NCBI GenBank assembly: GCA_944333375.1
Contig: CALVKX010000091.1
Span: 1-7,723 of the forward strand
DNA: 7,723 nucleotides
DNA from: an uncultured Eubacteriales bacterium
Lineage (GTDB): Bacteria; Bacillota_A; Clostridia; Christensenellales; Aristaeellaceae
Direction: 5' to 3'
Shown: positions 5,720 through 7,723 of the stretch, one piece after another
Numbering within the stretch: the first letter of the stretch is position 1
Layout of the letters: each line of letters opens with the position of its first letter
Notes under the pieces: generated by a model
The model's database searches: none
Seen by the model: only the letters and a program-made list of their open reading frames with translations
Told to the model about the DNA's origin: nothing
Position numbers and translations under genes: made by a program

Positions 5720-6850
5720 TTGTTACCCTTTAACATTCCCCCGTATGTCCCGCAGTGTTCCGAATATGTCGCGCAGGTGATCCAAAGCCGCAAAATCTGC
5801 GGCGACGGCCCCTTCACCCGCCGTTGCAACGAGGCCCTGGAAGCCCTCACCGGCGCGCCCAAGGCCCTTTTGACCACCTCCGGCACCTCGGCGCTGGAGA
5901 TGGCGGCCATTCTTCTGGATATCCAGCCCGGTGACGAGGTCATCATGCCGTCGTTCACCTTTGTGAGCACAGCCAACGCCTTTGCCCTTCGCGGCGCAAA
6001 GATCGTGTTTGCGGACGTCGAACCCGACACCATGAACCTCGACCCCGAATGTGTCCGCGCAGCCCTGACCCCCCGCACCCGCGCCATCGTGCCGGTGCAC
6101 TACGCGGGCGTATGCTGCGACATGGACGCGCTGGGCGCGATTGCGCGGGAGCACGGGCTGGCGCTGGTGGAGGATGCCGCGCAGGCCGTGGGTTCCTTCT
6201 ACCATGGCCGCCCGGCCGGTTCCATGAGCGACGTGGGCTGCTTCAGCTTCCACGAGACCAAGAACTACTCCATGGGCGAGGGCGGCGCGGTCATCCTCAA
6301 CGACGCTCGTCTGGTGGAGCGCGCCGAGATCATCCGTGAAAAGGGCACGGACCGCAGCCGCTTCTACCGGGGGCAGGTGGACAAATATACCTGGGTGGAC
6401 ATCGGCTCCTCCTTCCTGCCCAGCGAGCTCAACGCCGCCTATCTGCTGGCGCAGCTCGAGCGCCGCGCCGACATCAGCGCCGTGCGCATGGCGCGCTGGG
6501 AGCAATATGACGCGGGGCTTGAGGAGCTGGAGCGAAACGGCCTTCTGGAGCGCATGAAGGTGCCGGAGGGCTGCATCCACAACGCGCACATGTATTATAT
6601 CAAGCTGCGCAGCCTCCAGGAGCGCTCCCAGCTCATCGCCTTCCTGGCCGAGCGCGATATCTGCGCCGTCTTCCACTATATTCCCCTGCACTCCGCCACC
6701 GCCGGCCTCAAATATGGCCGTTTTGCCGGCGAGGACCGCTACACCACCGCCCTGAGCGAGCGCCTTTTGCGCCTGCCCATGTTCTATGAGCTCTCGGAGG
6801 CCGACTGCACACGTGTGATCGAGGCGATTTATGCCTTTTTCGCGCGTTGA
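5720..6850 (+). CDS. wecE: WecE/RffA-like dTDP-4-amino-4,6-dideoxygalactose transaminase
   Basis: The 376-residue PLP enzyme of the DegT/DnrJ/EryC1 family aligns from end to end with E. coli RffA/WecE as I recall it. Shared motifs include CGDGPFTRRC (27-36), DIQPGDEVIMPS (67-78), FVSTANAF (81-88), IVPVHYAG (123-130), EDAAQ (151-155), CFSFHETKN (174-182) with the Schiff-base lysine K181, EIIREKGT, RGQVDKYTW, AVFHYIPLH and GEDRYTT. The known reaction transfers an amino group from glutamate to dTDP-4-keto-6-deoxyglucose, giving dTDP-Fuc4N. The start is TTG at 5720: AGGGGAGG lies 8 bases upstream and the family begins MIPFN, here MLPFN. Unlike E. coli, no rml, wec or glycosyltransferase gene is nearby. 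The strong motif conservation suggests the same reaction, but the sugar's destination is unknown. Confidence 0.88.
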   Translation: MLPFNIPPYVPQCSEYVAQVIQSRKICGDGPFTRRCNEALEALTGAPKALLTTSGTSALEMAAILLDIQPGDEVIMPSFTFVSTANAFALRGAKIVFADVEPDTMNLDPECVRAALTPRTRAIVPVHYAGVCCDMDALGAIAREHGLALVEDAAQAVGSFYHGRPAGSMSDVGCFSFHETKNYSMGEGGAVILNDARLVERAEIIREKGTDRSRFYRGQVDKYTWVDIGSSFLPSELNAAYLLAQLERRADISAVRMARWEQYDAGLEELERNGLLERMKVPEGCIHNAHMYYIKLRSLQERSQLIAFLAERDICAVFHYIPLHSATAGLKYGRFAGEDRYTTALSERLLRLPMFYELSEADCTRVIEAIYAFFAR

Positions 6851-6884
6851 AGGCAACTGTTTTCTGGAAAGGAAGGCCTGATTG

Positions 6885-7469
6885 ATGACCATCTTCACCC
6901 GTGACTTCAACCGCAATTCCTCCTACTGGACCGCGATTGCCTTCTATCTGATTTGTGGGTTGCTGCTGCTCCTGCTTCCCGACCTGGCGCTGGGAATCGC
7001 CAACGTCGCCCTGGCGGTGATCCTGTGCGTGGTGGGCGTTCGTTCCATCGCCTCCTATCTGCGCGGAAGCGTTCTGGACGGTGTGATGGGGCTGCAGCTT
7101 GCCGCCGGGTTGGTCGCGCTGTGCCTTGCGCTGCTGTTGCTCTTTAATCCCCTCTTCCTGGCCGAGGTGCTCCCCTTCCTCTGGGGCCTGGCCCTGCTGG
7201 TAGGCGGCTTTGGCAAGGTGCAGATGGCTGCGGACCTGCGTCGCATCGGCGACCGTCTGTGGTGGTGCGCGCTCGTTGCCGCGCTGCTGTCCTTTTTGCT
7301 GGGCGCGCTGGCCATCGGCCGACCCGTGTTCATCGCGGCGGTCCTGACGCAGTTTGTGGGGGCGTCCCTGCTGGCGGAGGGCATTTTGGACCTGATCTCG
7401 TTCCTGACCATCAACAAACGCATCAAGGAATTCCGCAAGGCCATGGAAAAGGCCTCTTCGCGGATGTAA
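6885..7469 (+). CDS. DUF308/HdeD-like membrane protein
   Basis: The 194-residue protein is very hydrophobic. By eye it has about six membrane helices (roughly residues 15-31, 37-57, 66-88, 91-108, 127-144 and 148-174) and a basic, charged cytoplasmic tail, INKRIKEFRKAMEKA, at 176-190. The paired helix pattern with short connectors, GGFGKVQMAADLRR at 107-120 and a second small-residue-rich half fits the DUF308 family, to which E. coli HdeD (acid resistance) belongs. The biochemical role of the family is not established. The ATG at 6885 is preferred over the in-frame TTG at 6882 because AAAGGAAGG sits at optimal spacing. It lies 34 bases after the aminotransferase gene and 18 before the aldo/keto reductase gene, with no terminator, so all three may be one transcript. 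Confidence 0.72.
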   Translation: MTIFTRDFNRNSSYWTAIAFYLICGLLLLLLPDLALGIANVALAVILCVVGVRSIASYLRGSVLDGVMGLQLAAGLVALCLALLLLFNPLFLAEVLPFLWGLALLVGGFGKVQMAADLRRIGDRLWWCALVAALLSFLLGALAIGRPVFIAAVLTQFVGASLLAEGILDLISFLTINKRIKEFRKAMEKASSRM

Positions 7470-7487
7470 TCACAGGAGGCGTCCCGG

Positions 7488-7723
7488 ATGTATCAGCCCA
7501 ACCCGGCGCGCTATGAACGCATGCCCTATCGGCGCTGCGGCCTTAGCGGCCTGAAGCTCCCCCTGATCTCCCTGGGCCTGTGGCACAACTTCGGGGACAT
7601 CACCCCCCTGAGGGACCAGCAGGCGCTGCTTCGCACGGCGTTTGACCATGGAATCACGCATTTCGACCTGGCCAACAACTATGGCCCGCCCTACGGCGAG
7701 GCCGAGCGCAACTTCGGCGAGCA
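7488..7723 (+). CDS. YghZ-type aldo/keto reductase, 5' part only
   Basis: About 78 residues are present before the window ends. The N-terminus contains PARYERMPYRRCGLSGLKLP, ISLGLWHNFGD, AFDHGITHFDLANNYGPPYG and AERNFGE. These closely match E. coli YghZ (AKR14), an NADPH-dependent reductase acting on L-glyceraldehyde 3-phosphate and methylglyoxal. The aspartate of HFDLANNYG and the following tyrosine fit the expected catalytic Asp and Tyr of aldo/keto reductases; the catalytic Lys and His would lie beyond the window. AGGAGG eight bases before the ATG at 7488 supports the start. It follows the DUF308 gene by 18 bases, probably in one operon. The related Kv-beta-like members of the same superfamily are the main alternative. 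Confidence 0.85.
   Translation, partial: MYQPNPARYERMPYRRCGLSGLKLPLISLGLWHNFGDITPLRDQQALLRTAFDHGITHFDLANNYGPPYGEAERNFGE

Noticed and set aside
5723..6916. A 397-codon minus-strand open frame opposite the aminotransferase gene
   Set aside because: The opposite strand encodes a full-length, strongly conserved enzyme; the antisense translation has the same His/Gly/Ala-rich shadow composition and no recognisable domain.

Overview
The window is a GC-rich stretch (I estimate 60-65% by eye) of a spore-forming Firmicute, most likely a high-GC member of the Clostridia. The taxonomic pointers are an SpmA-type spore maturation protein, an AbrB/SpoVT-type transition regulator with the four-cysteine tail I associate with clostridial forms, strong AGGAGG ribosome binding sites, and sigma-A-like promoters. 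No rRNA, tRNA, CRISPR array, insertion sequence or phage gene is visible. No gap between genes exceeds about 230 bases.

Left part (1-1715), housekeeping and stress genes: the 5' end of spmA (minus strand, cut by the window edge) diverges across an AT-rich gap from an abrB-like regulator (+). That regulator converges on a thioredoxin gene (-), and a perfect 15-bp bidirectional terminator lies between them. The thioredoxin gene diverges from a DNA-deoxyinosine (hypoxanthine-DNA) glycosylase gene (+), whose 3' end nearly touches that of the next gene.

Middle part (1720-5653), the most unusual segment: a MATE-family efflux protein (-) diverges from a tight three-gene operon (+). The operon encodes an N-formylglutamate-amidohydrolase-like protein and two different RimK-type ATP-grasp ligases; the two ligase genes overlap by one base. 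The two divergent promoters are well formed. A 10-bp exact direct repeat, spaced 32 bp, touches both promoters. I infer that exporter and ligase operon may be co-regulated, and that the locus may make, trim and export a small amide- or peptide-linked compound. Product and regulator are unknown.

Right part (5650-7723): a WecE/RffA-like sugar aminotransferase has its own extended -10 promoter, which overlaps the stop codon of the second ATP-grasp gene, and it starts with TTG. It is followed on the same strand by a DUF308/HdeD-like membrane protein and the 5' end of a YghZ-type aldo/keto reductase, with short gaps and no visible terminator. No other nucleotide-sugar or glycosyltransferase gene is seen, so the aminotransferase looks orphaned within this window.
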